A stretch of DNA of 64,000 nt from Streptomyces sp. CB02261 (GTDB taxonomy: Bacteria; Actinomycetota; Actinomycetes; Streptomycetales; Streptomycetaceae), in the NCBI RefSeq assembly GCF_001905665.1, contig NZ_LIVX01000006.1, positions 372,001-436,000 on the forward strand, read 5' to 3'. The stretch's first letter is position 1. Each line of letters begins with the position of its first letter. Positions 15,582 to 24,457 of this stretch are shown here, piece by piece. The notes beneath the pieces are model-generated. The model saw only the letters and a program-made list of their open reading frames with translations. It was not told where the DNA came from and did no database searches. A program made the translations under genes and the position numbers.

Positions 15582-17222
15582 GTGGAGTACAACCTTGCCG
15601 ACCTGTTCGAATCGGTCGTCGACGTGGTCCCCGACCGCGAGGCACTGGTGTACGTCGACCATCCGGGCACGGGCGCGGAACGGCGCCTCACCTACGCCGA
15701 GCTGGACGCGGCAGCCAACCGGATCGCCCACCACCTCACCGCCGCGGGCATCCGGCCCGGCGAGCACCTCGGACTCCACCTGTACAACGGCGTCGAGTAC
15801 CTCCAGACCGTCCTCGCCTGCCTCAAGGCACGGATCGTGCCGGTCAACGTGAACTACCGCTACGTGGAGGAGGAGCTGGTCTACCTCTACCGGGACGCCG
15901 ACCTGGCCGCGCTCGTCTTCGACGCCGAGTTCACGGACCGGGTCGCGGCGGCGCTGCCGCGGACGGAGAAGCTGCGGCACCTGGTGCGGGTGGGGACCCC
16001 TCCCGACCGTGGCGAGGGAGCCGCGGCGCTCGACTGCGTGCCCTTCGCCGAGGCGGAGGCCTCCGGCTCACCCGAGCGGGGCTTCGGTGCGCGCTCGGCG
16101 GACGACCTCTTCATCATCTACACCGGCGGGACGACCGGGATGCCGAAGGGCGTCCTGTGGCGCCAGGAGGACCTGTTCTTCGCGGGGCTCTTCGGCGGGG
16201 ACCCCGCGGGCGAGCCCGTGAAGCGGCCCGAGGAGCTGGCCGAGCGGGTCGCGGCCGGCGGCTCCGGGATCACCTTCTTCCCCGCGCCGCCGCTCATGCA
16301 CGGCACGTCCACGCTGACCGCGTTCATCGCCCTCAACTACGGCCAGCGGGTCGTCCTGCACCGCAAGTACGTCCCGGAGGAGGTGCTCCGCACCCTGGAG
16401 AAGGAGAAGGTGTCCAGCATCTCCCTGGTCGGGGACGCCATGCTGCGGCCGCTGGTGGACGCGCTGCGCGGGCCGCTCAGGGGCACGGATCTCTCCGCCC
16501 TGTTCAGCCTGTCCTCGTCCGGGGCGATCATGTCCGACACCGTGCGGGCCCAGCTCCAGGAGCTCATGCCGAACGTCCTGCTCCTCAACAACTTCGGCTC
16601 CACCGAGTCCGGTTCCAACGGCCGGGCGACCGACGACTCCGGTCCCGCCCGGGGCTTCCGCCTCCACGTGAACGAACGCACCCAGGTGGTCGACCCGGCG
16701 ACGCGCGCCCCCGTCGCCCCCGGCGAGATCGGCCGGCTCGCCCAGCGCGGCCATGTGCCGCTCGGCTACCACAACGACCCGGCCAAGACCGCCGAGACCT
16801 TCTTCGAGCGGGACGGGGTGCGCTGGGTGCTCCTCGGGGACATGGCGACCGTGGACGAGGCCGGGGTGGTCACCGTCCTGGGGCGCGGTTCCCAGTGCAT
16901 CAACACGGGCGGCGAGAAGGTCTACCCGGAGGAGGTGGAGCAGGCCCTGAAGGCCCACCCCGACGTGTACGACGCGCTGGTCGCCGGCGTCCCCGACGCC
17001 CGCTGGGGCAGCCATGTCGCGGCGGTCGTCCAGCTCCGCCCCGACGCCCCGCCGCTCGATCTGGAAGCCCTCCAGACCCACTGCCGCCCCCGCCTCGCCG
17101 GGTACAAGGTCCCCCGCCAGCTGGTCCTCACCGACCGCATCCAGCGCTCCCCCAGCGGCAAGGCGGACTACCGCTGGGCCCGCTCGGTGGCGGTCGACGC
17201 GGACGCGGCCGACACCTCCTGA
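15582..17222 (+). CDS. AMP-forming acyl-CoA synthetase (FadD3-like)
   Basis: The product is 546 residues from GTG 15582, with AGGAGGA at 15572-15578. It has the ANL superfamily motifs: IIYTGGTTGMPKGVLWR (P-loop, about residues 185-200), NNFGSTESGSNG, GDMATVDEAG and the C-terminal hinge/lysine region QRSPSGKADYRW. It should activate a carboxylic acid to its CoA thioester. The sequence style (RYVEEELVYLYRDAD, TFFPAPPLMHGT) is that of actinobacterial FadD3/FadD17-type ligases used for sterol fragments or branched acids, which fits the divergently transcribed crotonase-DUF35-thiolase operon. The precise substrate is not readable. Confidence 0.9.
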   Translation: MEYNLADLFESVVDVVPDREALVYVDHPGTGAERRLTYAELDAAANRIAHHLTAAGIRPGEHLGLHLYNGVEYLQTVLACLKARIVPVNVNYRYVEEELVYLYRDADLAALVFDAEFTDRVAAALPRTEKLRHLVRVGTPPDRGEGAAALDCVPFAEAEASGSPERGFGARSADDLFIIYTGGTTGMPKGVLWRQEDLFFAGLFGGDPAGEPVKRPEELAERVAAGGSGITFFPAPPLMHGTSTLTAFIALNYGQRVVLHRKYVPEEVLRTLEKEKVSSISLVGDAMLRPLVDALRGPLRGTDLSALFSLSSSGAIMSDTVRAQLQELMPNVLLLNNFGSTESGSNGRATDDSGPARGFRLHVNERTQVVDPATRAPVAPGEIGRLAQRGHVPLGYHNDPAKTAETFFERDGVRWVLLGDMATVDEAGVVTVLGRGSQCINTGGEKVYPEEVEQALKAHPDVYDALVAGVPDARWGSHVAAVVQLRPDAPPLDLEALQTHCRPRLAGYKVPRQLVLTDRIQRSPSGKADYRWARSVAVDADAADTS

Positions 17223-17251
17223 GGCGTGTCCGAACCGGCCCCGGACGATCT

Positions 17252-17278
17252 TCGCGATCGGTCTCACCGAGATCGCGA
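17252..17278. repeat. Nested inverted repeat upstream of the pentapeptide gene
   Basis: TCGCGATC (17252-17259) and GATCGCGA (17271-17278) are perfect arms. Inside, TCGGT-CTC-ACCGA forms a second, mutually exclusive hairpin. It lies 30 bases after the ligase stop and 46 bases before the next start, so it may be a terminator, an operator or both. Confidence 0.5.
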
Positions 17279-17323
17279 TACGGTGGACAGTCCGTCCCCG
17301 ATCAGCGAAGGAACCGTCCCACC

Positions 17324-18139
17324 GTGCCCGAGACCCGGGAATCCGCACTGCGCGGCGACTGCGCGAACTGCTTCGGCCTGTGCTGTGTGGCGCTGCCCTT
17401 CGCGAAGTCGGCCGACTTCGCCGTGGACAAGGCGCCCGGCGAGCCCTGCCGGAACCTCCAGGAGGACTTCCGCTGCGGCATCCACACCCGGCTCCGGCCC
17501 AGCGGTTTCCAGGGCTGCACGGTGTACGACTGCTTCGGCGCGGGCCAGCAGGTCTCCCAGGTGACCTTCGGCGGCGTGTCCTGGCGCGAGGCGCCGGAGA
17601 CCGCGGGCCGGATGTACGACGTGTTCTACGTGATGCGCCAGCTCCACGAACTGCTCTACTACCTCACCGAGGCACTGGCCCGCCCGGCGGCCCGGCCCGT
17701 CCACGCCGACCTGAGGGGGGCGCTCGACCGCGTCGAGGCGCTCACCCGGAGTTCGGCGGACACGCTGAAGCAGCTGCGCGTCCCCGAGGTCCGCGCCGAC
17801 GTGAACCGGCTGCTGCTGCGGACGAGCGAGCTGGTCCGCGCCACGGCCGGCGGGAAGCCGAGGAGCCGGCGCGGCGCGGACCTGATCGGCAAGCGGCTGC
17901 GCGGCGCGAAACTGCGCGGCACCGACCTGCGCGGAGCGCTCCTCATCGCCGCCGACCTCACGGGAGCGGATCTGTCGCTCGCGGATCTGATCGGCGCGGA
18001 CCTGCGGGACGCCGATCTGTCGGGGGCGGACCTGACCGGCGCCCTGTTCCTGACGCAGCCCCAGCTGAACGCGGCGCGCGGGAACGCCGACACCCGCGTC
18101 CCGGAGGGATTCGAGCGCCCCGCGCACTGGACGGCCTGA
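17324..18139 (+). CDS. Cys-rich (YkgJ-like) domain fused to pentapeptide repeats
   Basis: The frame gives 271 residues from GTG 17324 with AAGGA upstream. The N-terminal 75 residues are Cys-rich (CANCFGLCC, CRNLQEDFRCG, GCTVYDCFGAG), a spacing like the zinc/iron-chelating YkgJ-type domain. A helical middle (about 85-175) precedes a run of pentapeptide repeats of the A(D/N)LxG type from about residue 186 to 245 (RGTDLRGALL, GADLSLADLIGADLRDADLS). Pentapeptide repeats fold as a right-handed beta-helix that can mimic DNA. Whether this one protects a topoisomerase is not known. It is convergent with the kinase gene, with only 9 bases between the stops. Confidence 0.85.
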   Translation: MPETRESALRGDCANCFGLCCVALPFAKSADFAVDKAPGEPCRNLQEDFRCGIHTRLRPSGFQGCTVYDCFGAGQQVSQVTFGGVSWREAPETAGRMYDVFYVMRQLHELLYYLTEALARPAARPVHADLRGALDRVEALTRSSADTLKQLRVPEVRADVNRLLLRTSELVRATAGGKPRSRRGADLIGKRLRGAKLRGTDLRGALLIAADLTGADLSLADLIGADLRDADLSGADLTGALFLTQPQLNAARGNADTRVPEGFERPAHWTA

Positions 18140-18148
18140 CCGACCCCC

Positions 18149-20047
18149 TTACGAGGAGGCGGCCGCGTCGCGCCAGACCGTGACGTCGAGCGTCAGATAC
18201 GTGCTGGGCGAGTCCTCCGGGGAGATGCCCCTGACCGTGACGAGGGCCAGGTGCCCCGTACCGGTCGTGACGCAGATCTGGCGGCCCGTGGACAGCTTGT
18301 TCACGTAGACGTCCGGAGTGAACCGGGTCTCCGCGCGGCACGCGGCGAGGGAGCCCTTCTGACCCGGGTCGAGGAGGGCCATGCTGCTGCCGTTGGTCTC
18401 CGCGTCGAGGTACCCGCCGGTGTCGTAGGAGAGTTCGTACCCGCCGTCCTCGCCCTTCTGCGGCCGCATGGCGTCGTCGCCGAGGGTCAGGTGGTAGCCG
18501 GCGGTGAGGTTGATGCCCGGGTAGTCGGCGGGCTGCGGGTCGCCCCCGGTCGAGGGCGTCGCACTCGGGGTGCCGCCGGTGGCGGCGGGGGTCGTCCCCG
18601 CGTCCTGGCCGCTCGGCCCGGAGCCGGCCGTGTCGCCGGTCGGCTTGGCGCCGGTCGAGGTGCCGCCGGTCGGCTTGCCGCCGTCGGCCGTGGTCTCCTG
18701 CCCCTTGTCCTTCAGCAGGACGTACGCCGTCAGACCCCCCACCGCGCCGAAGGCGAGCACGGCGGCGAGGGCGACCAGCAGTCCTCGCCCGGCCTTCCCC
18801 CGTGCGGCGCCCGGCGGCTGCCCGCCCGGGACGCCGGGGTGCTGGTACGGCGTGGGGAAGGGTCCCTGGGTCGGCGCGTACGCGTGGACGGGGGTGGCGT
18901 GCGCCGGCGGAGGCGTGCGGTAGGGGCCGGGTTGCTGCCCGACGGGGGGCCCGTAGCCGCCGGGCGCGGCGGCCGGCGGGGCCGGTGCGGTGGGCGCGTA
19001 GGCCGCGGCGGTCGGACCCGCGGGCGCGGTGGGCGCGTGGCCGGGGGGCGGGCCCGAGGGAGCGGTGGGTGCGTAGCCGGGCGCGGGGGCGGTCTGCGGG
19101 GGCGGAGGCGTCTGGACGGGGGCGGGAGCCGCCGCCCGCGCCGTGATGTCGGCGGAGACCGGGGCCGGCAGCCAGTCCTCGGGCCGGCGGAGCACCGTCG
19201 CCGCGTTCGCCTCCTGGCAGAGCTGGATGACCTCGGCGAGCGTCGGCCGCGCCTCGGGGTCCTTCGCGAGGCACCGCGCGACCAGCTCGCTCAGCCGCTC
19301 CGGCACGGCGCCGAGGTCCGGCTCCTCGTGCACGATGCGGTACAGCACGCCGTGCGAGGTGCCCTCGCCGAACGCCGGGACCCCCGTCGCCGCGTAGGCC
19401 GCGACCTGCCCCAGCGCGAAGATGTCCGTCGCCGGGGTCACCTTGCGGCCCGCGGCCTGCTCGGGAGCCATGAACGACGGGGTGCCGATGGTGACGCCGC
19501 TGCCGGTCAGCGAGGTCGCGTCGGCCGCGTGGGCGATGCCGAAGTCGATGACGCGGGGCCCGTCGGAGGCGAGCAGCACGTTGGACGGCTTGAGGTCGCG
19601 GTGGACGATCCCGGCGCCGTGGATGACGTGCAGGGCCTCGGCCATCCCCGCGACGAGCAGCAGCACCGTCTCCACCGGCAGCGCTCCGTGCGCGACGACC
19701 GCGTCGGCGAGCGACGGGCCGGGGACATAAGCGGTGGCCAGCCACGGCTGGGCGCCCTCGGGATCGGCGTCGATCACGGGCGCCGTGAAGAGTCCCTGCA
19801 CGCGCTGTGCGGAGCGCACCTCCTGCGCGAAGCGGCGGCGGAACTCCGCGTCCTCGCCGAACTCGGGGCGGATCAGCTTGATCGCGACGGGTCGGCCGCC
19901 GGGCGTGTACGAGAGGTACACCTTCCCCATGCCGCCCGCCCCCAGCTTGGCCGCGAGCCGGTACCCCGCGACCGTGGTGGGGTCGTCCGCCGCGAGCGGT
20001 CGGAAGATCTCGCCCGTGTCGCCCCGACCCGGTTGCTGACCACTCAT
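18149..20047 (-). CDS. Membrane-anchored Ser/Thr protein kinase (PknB family)
   Basis: The 632-residue protein starts at ATG 20047. The cytosolic kinase domain covers about residues 25-290: GAGGMGKVYLS (glycine loop), VAIKLI (Lys), VHRDLKPSNVLL, DFGIAH, GTPSFMAPEQA. A Pro/Ala/Gly-rich linker follows (repeated APTAP and GPPPG motifs). One membrane helix lies at about 421-443 (GLLVALAAVLAFGAVGGLTAYVLL). The extracytoplasmic part has a Thr/Gly/Ser-rich stalk and a C-terminal globular domain of about 130 residues that may sense a ligand; it has no PASTA repeats. It phosphorylates unknown cytosolic targets. Convergent with the pentapeptide gene. Confidence 0.92.
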   Translation of the reverse strand: MSGQQPGRGDTGEIFRPLAADDPTTVAGYRLAAKLGAGGMGKVYLSYTPGGRPVAIKLIRPEFGEDAEFRRRFAQEVRSAQRVQGLFTAPVIDADPEGAQPWLATAYVPGPSLADAVVAHGALPVETVLLLVAGMAEALHVIHGAGIVHRDLKPSNVLLASDGPRVIDFGIAHAADATSLTGSGVTIGTPSFMAPEQAAGRKVTPATDIFALGQVAAYAATGVPAFGEGTSHGVLYRIVHEEPDLGAVPERLSELVARCLAKDPEARPTLAEVIQLCQEANAATVLRRPEDWLPAPVSADITARAAAPAPVQTPPPPQTAPAPGYAPTAPSGPPPGHAPTAPAGPTAAAYAPTAPAPPAAAPGGYGPPVGQQPGPYRTPPPAHATPVHAYAPTQGPFPTPYQHPGVPGGQPPGAARGKAGRGLLVALAAVLAFGAVGGLTAYVLLKDKGQETTADGGKPTGGTSTGAKPTGDTAGSGPSGQDAGTTPAATGGTPSATPSTGGDPQPADYPGINLTAGYHLTLGDDAMRPQKGEDGGYELSYDTGGYLDAETNGSSMALLDPGQKGSLAACRAETRFTPDVYVNKLSTGRQICVTTGTGHLALVTVRGISPEDSPSTYLTLDVTVWRDAAASS

Positions 20048-20126
20048 GAACTCTTGTCTCCCCACGCGGACTTCTGTTGCCGGACGGCACCCTACCGTCG
20101 CGGGGCGGTCCGGTCCGCCGCGCGGC

Positions 20127-20927
20127 CTACGGATGGACAGCCGGGTCCGTCCGTACGTCATGGGTGTACGGGGTCGTGGTCGTCAGCGCGAGGAAGCCGA
20201 GGCGCTGGAGGATCGGGCGGCTGGTGTCGGCGGCGTCGACCTGCACGAGCCGGTGGCCGCGCCGGGCCGCGACGCGGGCGCGATGGGCGACGAGGGCGCG
20301 GTAGAGGCCGCGGCCCCGCCAGCCCTCGACGGTGCCGCCGCCCCAGAGGCCGGCGAAGTCGGTGCCGGGGCACAGTTCGAGGCGGGCCGCGCTCACGGGT
20401 TCACCGGCCGCGAGGGCGACGACGGCGGTGACGGTGCCGGGGTCGGCCGCGAGGCGGTCGAGGAGTCGGCGGCCGATGTGGGCGCTGTCGGTGCCGAAGG
20501 CGCGTTCATGGACCTCGACCACCTGGCGTACCCCCGCCTCGTCGGTGACCTCGCGGAGCTCGACGCCTGCGGGGAGCGGTACGTCCTGCGGCAGGGAGGT
20601 GGCTTCGGCGACCATCAGGGTCTCGGTGTCCTCGGCGGTGAAGCCCGCCGCGAGGAGCCGCGCACCGAGGTCGCCGGGGGTGTCGTGGGCGTACAGCTTC
20701 CACTCGAAGGACAGGCCGGCGGTGCGGTAGTGGTCGATCTGCCCGGCGATGGCCCGGTCGGCGGCAGGGGCGTCGAGCCGGGACCAGAGCACTCCGTTCC
20801 AGGCGTGCGCGGGTCCGGTCTGCCGGACGACGTCGCCGACGCGCTCGATCCGGCAGCCGGGCCCGTCGGGTCTGGCCTCCCGGCGGAGCTGACGGTCGTA
20901 CAGGTCACGCAGGTGCTGGGGGTCCAT
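20127..20927 (-). CDS. GNAT-family N-acetyltransferase
   Basis: The product is 266 residues from ATG 20927. The acetyl-CoA binding core is in the C-terminal half: LWGGGTVEGWRGRGLYRALV contains the R-x-x-G-x-G/A pyrophosphate loop, followed by VDAADTSRPILQRLGFLAL. The N-terminal half (residues 1-130) is a separate alpha/beta region found in two-domain GNATs. The substrate is unknown. It is the last gene of a three-gene set with the cupin (51-base gap) and the P450, all on the same strand, so an accessory acyl-transfer role in their pathway is possible. Confidence 0.85.
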   Translation of the reverse strand: MDPQHLRDLYDRQLRREARPDGPGCRIERVGDVVRQTGPAHAWNGVLWSRLDAPAADRAIAGQIDHYRTAGLSFEWKLYAHDTPGDLGARLLAAGFTAEDTETLMVAEATSLPQDVPLPAGVELREVTDEAGVRQVVEVHERAFGTDSAHIGRRLLDRLAADPGTVTAVVALAAGEPVSAARLELCPGTDFAGLWGGGTVEGWRGRGLYRALVAHRARVAARRGHRLVQVDAADTSRPILQRLGFLALTTTTPYTHDVRTDPAVHP

Positions 20928-20978
20928 GGGGGCCACTCCAGCACCGCGTCCGCCCCGTGGCAACGGGATTTCGGCCGG

Positions 20979-21584
20979 TCACCCGGCCCCGACGGCCGTT
21001 CTTCCCGCGTCTCTTCCCGCGTCCGTGCCCGCCGGGTCGGCCCTTCCCGCGTCGTGCCGGAGCGGGGTGATCTGATCGATGTCGTAGCGGATCCGGAGCC
21101 GTTCGACGGCCGCGTGGTCCACCTCGCCGCCCGAGCCGAGGATCTCCATGAGTTCCTCGAAGTACCGCTCGTGGTCGGGCGGCGGCGAGGCCTGGAAGAG
21201 CATGCGTACGGGCTCACCGGTGGGGTTGGCGAAGGCGTGCGGGCAGCCGGGCGGCACCAGGACGAGGGTCCCTGGAGTCGCCCGCACGGCCCGCTGCCCG
21301 GAGGAGGACTCCCAGGCGCGCCAGCTGTCCTTCGTGCGGACGAGAGGCTCGAAGGCGAGGACGTCCAGCTCGCCCTCCAGGACGTAGAAGAGCTCCTCGC
21401 TGTGTCCGTGGGCGTGGGCGCCGACGTCGAAGCCGGGCGGGACGACGACCTCGAAGGTGGAGGCGGTACGGGAGTGCTCGCCGGTCACCTTGAAGGTGAC
21501 GTGCTGGGCGGCGGTGGTGAGGGTCTTCCCGTGGCCGGGCGGCACGATGAGGCCGCCGCCCGGTCCGATCGCGGTGGCTGTCAC
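20979..21584 (-). CDS. Cupin-domain protein
   Basis: A 201-residue single-cupin protein from GTG 21584. The first cupin motif is GAHAHGHSEELFYVLEGE (two His, one Glu for metal) and the second is PPGCPHAFANPT. The C-terminal 60 residues are Asp/Arg/Gly-rich and probably disordered. It may be a dioxygenase, an isomerase or only a binding protein; the sequence does not decide. It starts 16 bases after the P450 gene ends on the same strand, so it is almost certainly co-transcribed with the atypical P450. Confidence 0.85.
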   Translation of the reverse strand: MTATAIGPGGGLIVPPGHGKTLTTAAQHVTFKVTGEHSRTASTFEVVVPPGFDVGAHAHGHSEELFYVLEGELDVLAFEPLVRTKDSWRAWESSSGQRAVRATPGTLVLVPPGCPHAFANPTGEPVRMLFQASPPPDHERYFEELMEILGSGGEVDHAAVERLRIRYDIDQITPLRHDAGRADPAGTDAGRDAGRTAVGAG

Positions 21585-21600
21585 GGTGTGCGAACCCCTC

Positions 21601-22827
21601 TCACCAGGTGACCGGAAGGGCCTCGGGGCCGCGGATGAGGGCTCCGCGCTGCCAGCGGAGCTGGTCCTCGGGCACGGCGAGCCGCAGATCGGGGAAACGG
21701 GTCCACAGGCTTTCGACGAGGATCTCCGACTCGATGCGGGCGAGCGCGGAGCCCGGACAGTAGTGGGGGCCGTGTCCGAAGGCGACGTGCGGGTTGTAAC
21801 CGCGGTCGAAGTCGAGCCGGTCCGGGTCGGGGAAGACGGCGGGGTCTCGGTTGGCGGTCAGGTAGGAGACGTAGACCGGATCGCCGGCCGGGATGGTGAC
21901 CCCGCCGACCTCGACGTCCTCCAGGGCGATCCGGGAGAGGCCGACGGCGTTGCGGTGCGGGATGTAGCGGAGGAGTTCCTCGACGGCCTGGGGCACCAGC
22001 GCGGGTTCCGCGCGGAGCCGGGCCAGGTGCTCGGGGTGGGTGAGCAGCGCGTACACCATGTTGGCGCTGTTGTTGCGGACGGCGTGGGCGCCGCCGATCT
22101 GGATGAGGACGGCGAGTCCGGTGGCCTCGTGCGCGGTGAGGGTCTCGTCGTCGACGGCGTCGGCGAGGACGGCGGCGAGGGTCTCCTTGCCGGTGCCGTG
22201 GTTGCGACCGACGAGTTCGGTGAAGTAGCGGCCCATGTCGGCCTTCGCCTGTTCGCTGGCCTCGCGGCCGGCGGCGGCGGAGATGATGGTGTCGGACCAG
22301 CGGGCCATCAGCGGCTGGTCGCCCTCGGGCACCCCCATGAGTTCGCTGACCATGGCGAGGGGGAAGGGCCGGTTGACGAGAGCCATGAGGTCGGCGGGCG
22401 CGCCGTGCTCGTCGACCCGGTCCAGGAGCCGGTCCATGACCTCCTGGGCGTGGTCGCGCAGGGCACGCAGGGCGCGGGCGCCGAACGCGCGGGCGACGAC
22501 GCGGCGCATCCGGGTGTGGTCCGGCGGGTCGGCGAAGCCGACGGCGCCCTCCATGGGGATGAAGTGGGGGGCGACCCTGGTGACGGAGCGGCCCCAGACG
22601 GCCTGGCGGCTGAAGCGCGGGTCGACGGAGACGAACTTGACGTCCTCGTAGCGGGTGACGAGCCAGGCGTGTCCCTCGCCGTGCGGCAGCCGGACCCGGG
22701 TGACGGGGTCCTCGTGCAGCAGCTTCGCGAGCAGCGGGTCGAAGTCGAGACCGGTGAGGTCGGGCACGGCCCAGAAGTGGACCTGGGGGGTGCCGGCGTC
22801 GGTGGCGGTGGTGGTGGCGGCGGTCAC
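21601..22827 (-). CDS. Cytochrome P450 with atypical I-helix
   Basis: The enzyme is 408 residues from GTG 22827 with GAGGGGA upstream, a normal bacterial P450 length. The haem loop is FGHGPHYCPG with Cys357, the ExxR motif is EELLRYIP, and PDPDRLDFDRGYNPH is typical of CYP105/107-like enzymes. The I-helix reads IGGAHAVRNN, so the usual acid-Thr pair for proton delivery is His248-Ala249. Such P450s may use substrate-assisted oxygen activation or do unusual chemistry. It leads an operon with the cupin and GNAT genes and is divergent from paaK. Substrate and redox partner are unknown; no ferredoxin gene is adjacent. Confidence 0.92.
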   Translation of the reverse strand: MTAATTTATDAGTPQVHFWAVPDLTGLDFDPLLAKLLHEDPVTRVRLPHGEGHAWLVTRYEDVKFVSVDPRFSRQAVWGRSVTRVAPHFIPMEGAVGFADPPDHTRMRRVVARAFGARALRALRDHAQEVMDRLLDRVDEHGAPADLMALVNRPFPLAMVSELMGVPEGDQPLMARWSDTIISAAAGREASEQAKADMGRYFTELVGRNHGTGKETLAAVLADAVDDETLTAHEATGLAVLIQIGGAHAVRNNSANMVYALLTHPEHLARLRAEPALVPQAVEELLRYIPHRNAVGLSRIALEDVEVGGVTIPAGDPVYVSYLTANRDPAVFPDPDRLDFDRGYNPHVAFGHGPHYCPGSALARIESEILVESLWTRFPDLRLAVPEDQLRWQRGALIRGPEALPVTW

Positions 22828-23170
22828 GGGGCCGTCCCCTCGGGGGCGGTGACGGCGGGGCGGTGCGGGTGGGGCATGACGTTCACTTTCGTCCGGGCGC
22901 GCGGGCGGGCCGCCGCCGGGGCCGGGGCGGCGGAACCGAGGCCGGGCGGACCTCGGCTGATCCACCCTTCCCGCCGTGGACGCGCGGGGGTCGGAGCCCG
23001 CCGGAAAGGCACCCCAAGGGGTGATGACCGGGCCGCACCCGGCGGTGCCGGGAATTGTTCCGCCGTGCCCCTTGCCAACCCCCGGGTCCCTCCGGTTTTA
23101 CTGACCCGGAAGGCATCTACCGAATGATCGGTCGTCCGTCTGACGAGCGGGGCCGTGGAGGAGTGGCGCG
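22828..23170. promoter_or_regulatory. Divergent intergenic region between the P450 operon and paaK
   Basis: The 343 bases contain no convincing gene. Towards paaK, TTGCCA (23072-23077) and TTTACT (23097-23102) with a 19-base spacer are a weak promoter candidate. The ACCGA/TCGGT palindrome lies just downstream of it. Towards the P450 the sequence is very GC-rich with no clear promoter box. Confidence 0.4.
23119..23132. promoter_or_regulatory. PaaR-like palindromic operator
   Basis: ACCGAATGATCGGT has 5-bp perfect arms (ACCGA/TCGGT) and fits the ACCG-N6-CGGT core known for TetR-type PaaR repressors of phenylacetate genes. It lies 38 bases before the paaK start, where it would block transcription until phenylacetyl-CoA accumulates. 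No paaR gene is present in the window. Confidence 0.55.
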
Positions 23171-24457
23171 ATGACGGACCTGCTGGACAGCGGCGAGCGG
23201 CTCGGACGCGAGGAGTTGGCGGCGCTCCAGCTGGAGCGCCTGCGTGCCACCCTCCGCCACGCGTACGAGAACGTGGACTTCTACCGGCGCTCCTTCGACG
23301 CGGCCGGGGTGACCCCGGACGACTGCCGGACGCTCGCGGACCTGGCCCGTCTCCCCTTCACCACGAAGGCGGACCTCCGCGACCAGTACCCCTTCGGGAT
23401 GTTCGCCGTCGCCCCGGAGCGGGTCCGGCGCGTCCACGCCTCCAGCGGCACCACGGGCCGCCCGACCGTCGTCGGGTACACCGACGGCGACCTCGACACA
23501 TGGGCGGACGTGGTGGCCCGGTCGCTACGGGCCGCCGGCGTCCGTCCCGGGCACAAGGTGCATGTGGCGTACGGGTACGGCCTGTTCACCGGAGGACTGG
23601 GCGCCCACTACGGGGCGGAGCGGCTGGGGTGCACGGTGATCCCGGCGTCGGGCGGTATGACGGCCCGGCAGGTGCGGCTCATCCAGGACTTCCGGCCCGA
23701 GGTCATCATGGTGACCCCCTCGTACATGCTCACGCTGCTCGACGAGTTCGAGCGGCAGGGCGTGGACCCGCGGTCGACCTCGCTGAAGGTGGGCGTCTTC
23801 GGCGCGGAGCCGTGGACGGAGGCGATGCGGAAGGAGATCGAGGAGGCCTTCGCGATCGACGCGGTCGACATATACGGCCTGTCGGAGGTGATCGGGCCCG
23901 GCGTGGCGCAGGAGTGCGTGGAGACCAAGGACGGGCTGCACATCTGGGAGGACCACTTCTACCCGGAGGTCGTGGACCCGTTCACGGGCGAGGTGCTCCC
24001 GGACGGGGAGGAGGGGGAGCTGGTCTTCACCTCGCTCACCAAGGAGGCCATGCCGGTGATCCGCTACCGGACCCGTGACCTGACCCGTCTGCTGCCGGGG
24101 ACCGCGCGGGTGTTCCGGCGGATGGAGAAGGTCACCGGCCGCAGCGACGACATGATCATCCTGCGCGGGGTGAACCTCTTCCCGACGCAGATCGAGGAAC
24201 TGGTGCTCCGTACCCGGGCCGTGGCCCCGCACTTCCAGCTGCGGCTGACCCGGGAGGGACGGCTCGACGTCCTGACCGTGCGCGCCGAGGCCCGCTCCGG
24301 GGCGACCGGCGAGGAGCGGGCCGAGGCGGCCCGCTCGCTCGCGGCGGCGGTCAAGGACGGCATCGGGGTCTCGGTCGGGGTCGAGGTGGTGGACCCCGGG
24401 ACGCTGGAGCGCTCGGTGGGCAAGATCAAGCGGATCGTGGACCTGAGGGAGTCCTAG
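23171..24457 (+). CDS. paaK: Phenylacetate-CoA ligase
   Basis: This 428-residue enzyme activates phenylacetate to phenylacetyl-CoA with ATP, the first step of aerobic phenylacetate catabolism. The family motifs are clear: LPFTTKADLRDQYPFGMFAV, the P-loop HASSGTTGRPTVVGYT, FGAEPWTEAMRKEIE, DIYGLSEVIGPGVAQEC and GRSDDMIILRGVNLFPTQIE. Length matches PaaK (about 430). The start ATG 23171 follows GGAGGAG. The ring-oxidising paaABCDE genes are not in the window, so the ligase must feed genes elsewhere or recycle phenylacetate for a secondary pathway. Its TAG stop overlaps the TAG of the convergent acyl-CoA synthetase in a CTAG palindrome. Confidence 0.95.
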   Translation: MTDLLDSGERLGREELAALQLERLRATLRHAYENVDFYRRSFDAAGVTPDDCRTLADLARLPFTTKADLRDQYPFGMFAVAPERVRRVHASSGTTGRPTVVGYTDGDLDTWADVVARSLRAAGVRPGHKVHVAYGYGLFTGGLGAHYGAERLGCTVIPASGGMTARQVRLIQDFRPEVIMVTPSYMLTLLDEFERQGVDPRSTSLKVGVFGAEPWTEAMRKEIEEAFAIDAVDIYGLSEVIGPGVAQECVETKDGLHIWEDHFYPEVVDPFTGEVLPDGEEGELVFTSLTKEAMPVIRYRTRDLTRLLPGTARVFRRMEKVTGRSDDMIILRGVNLFPTQIEELVLRTRAVAPHFQLRLTREGRLDVLTVRAEARSGATGEERAEAARSLAAAVKDGIGVSVGVEVVDPGTLERSVGKIKRIVDLRES

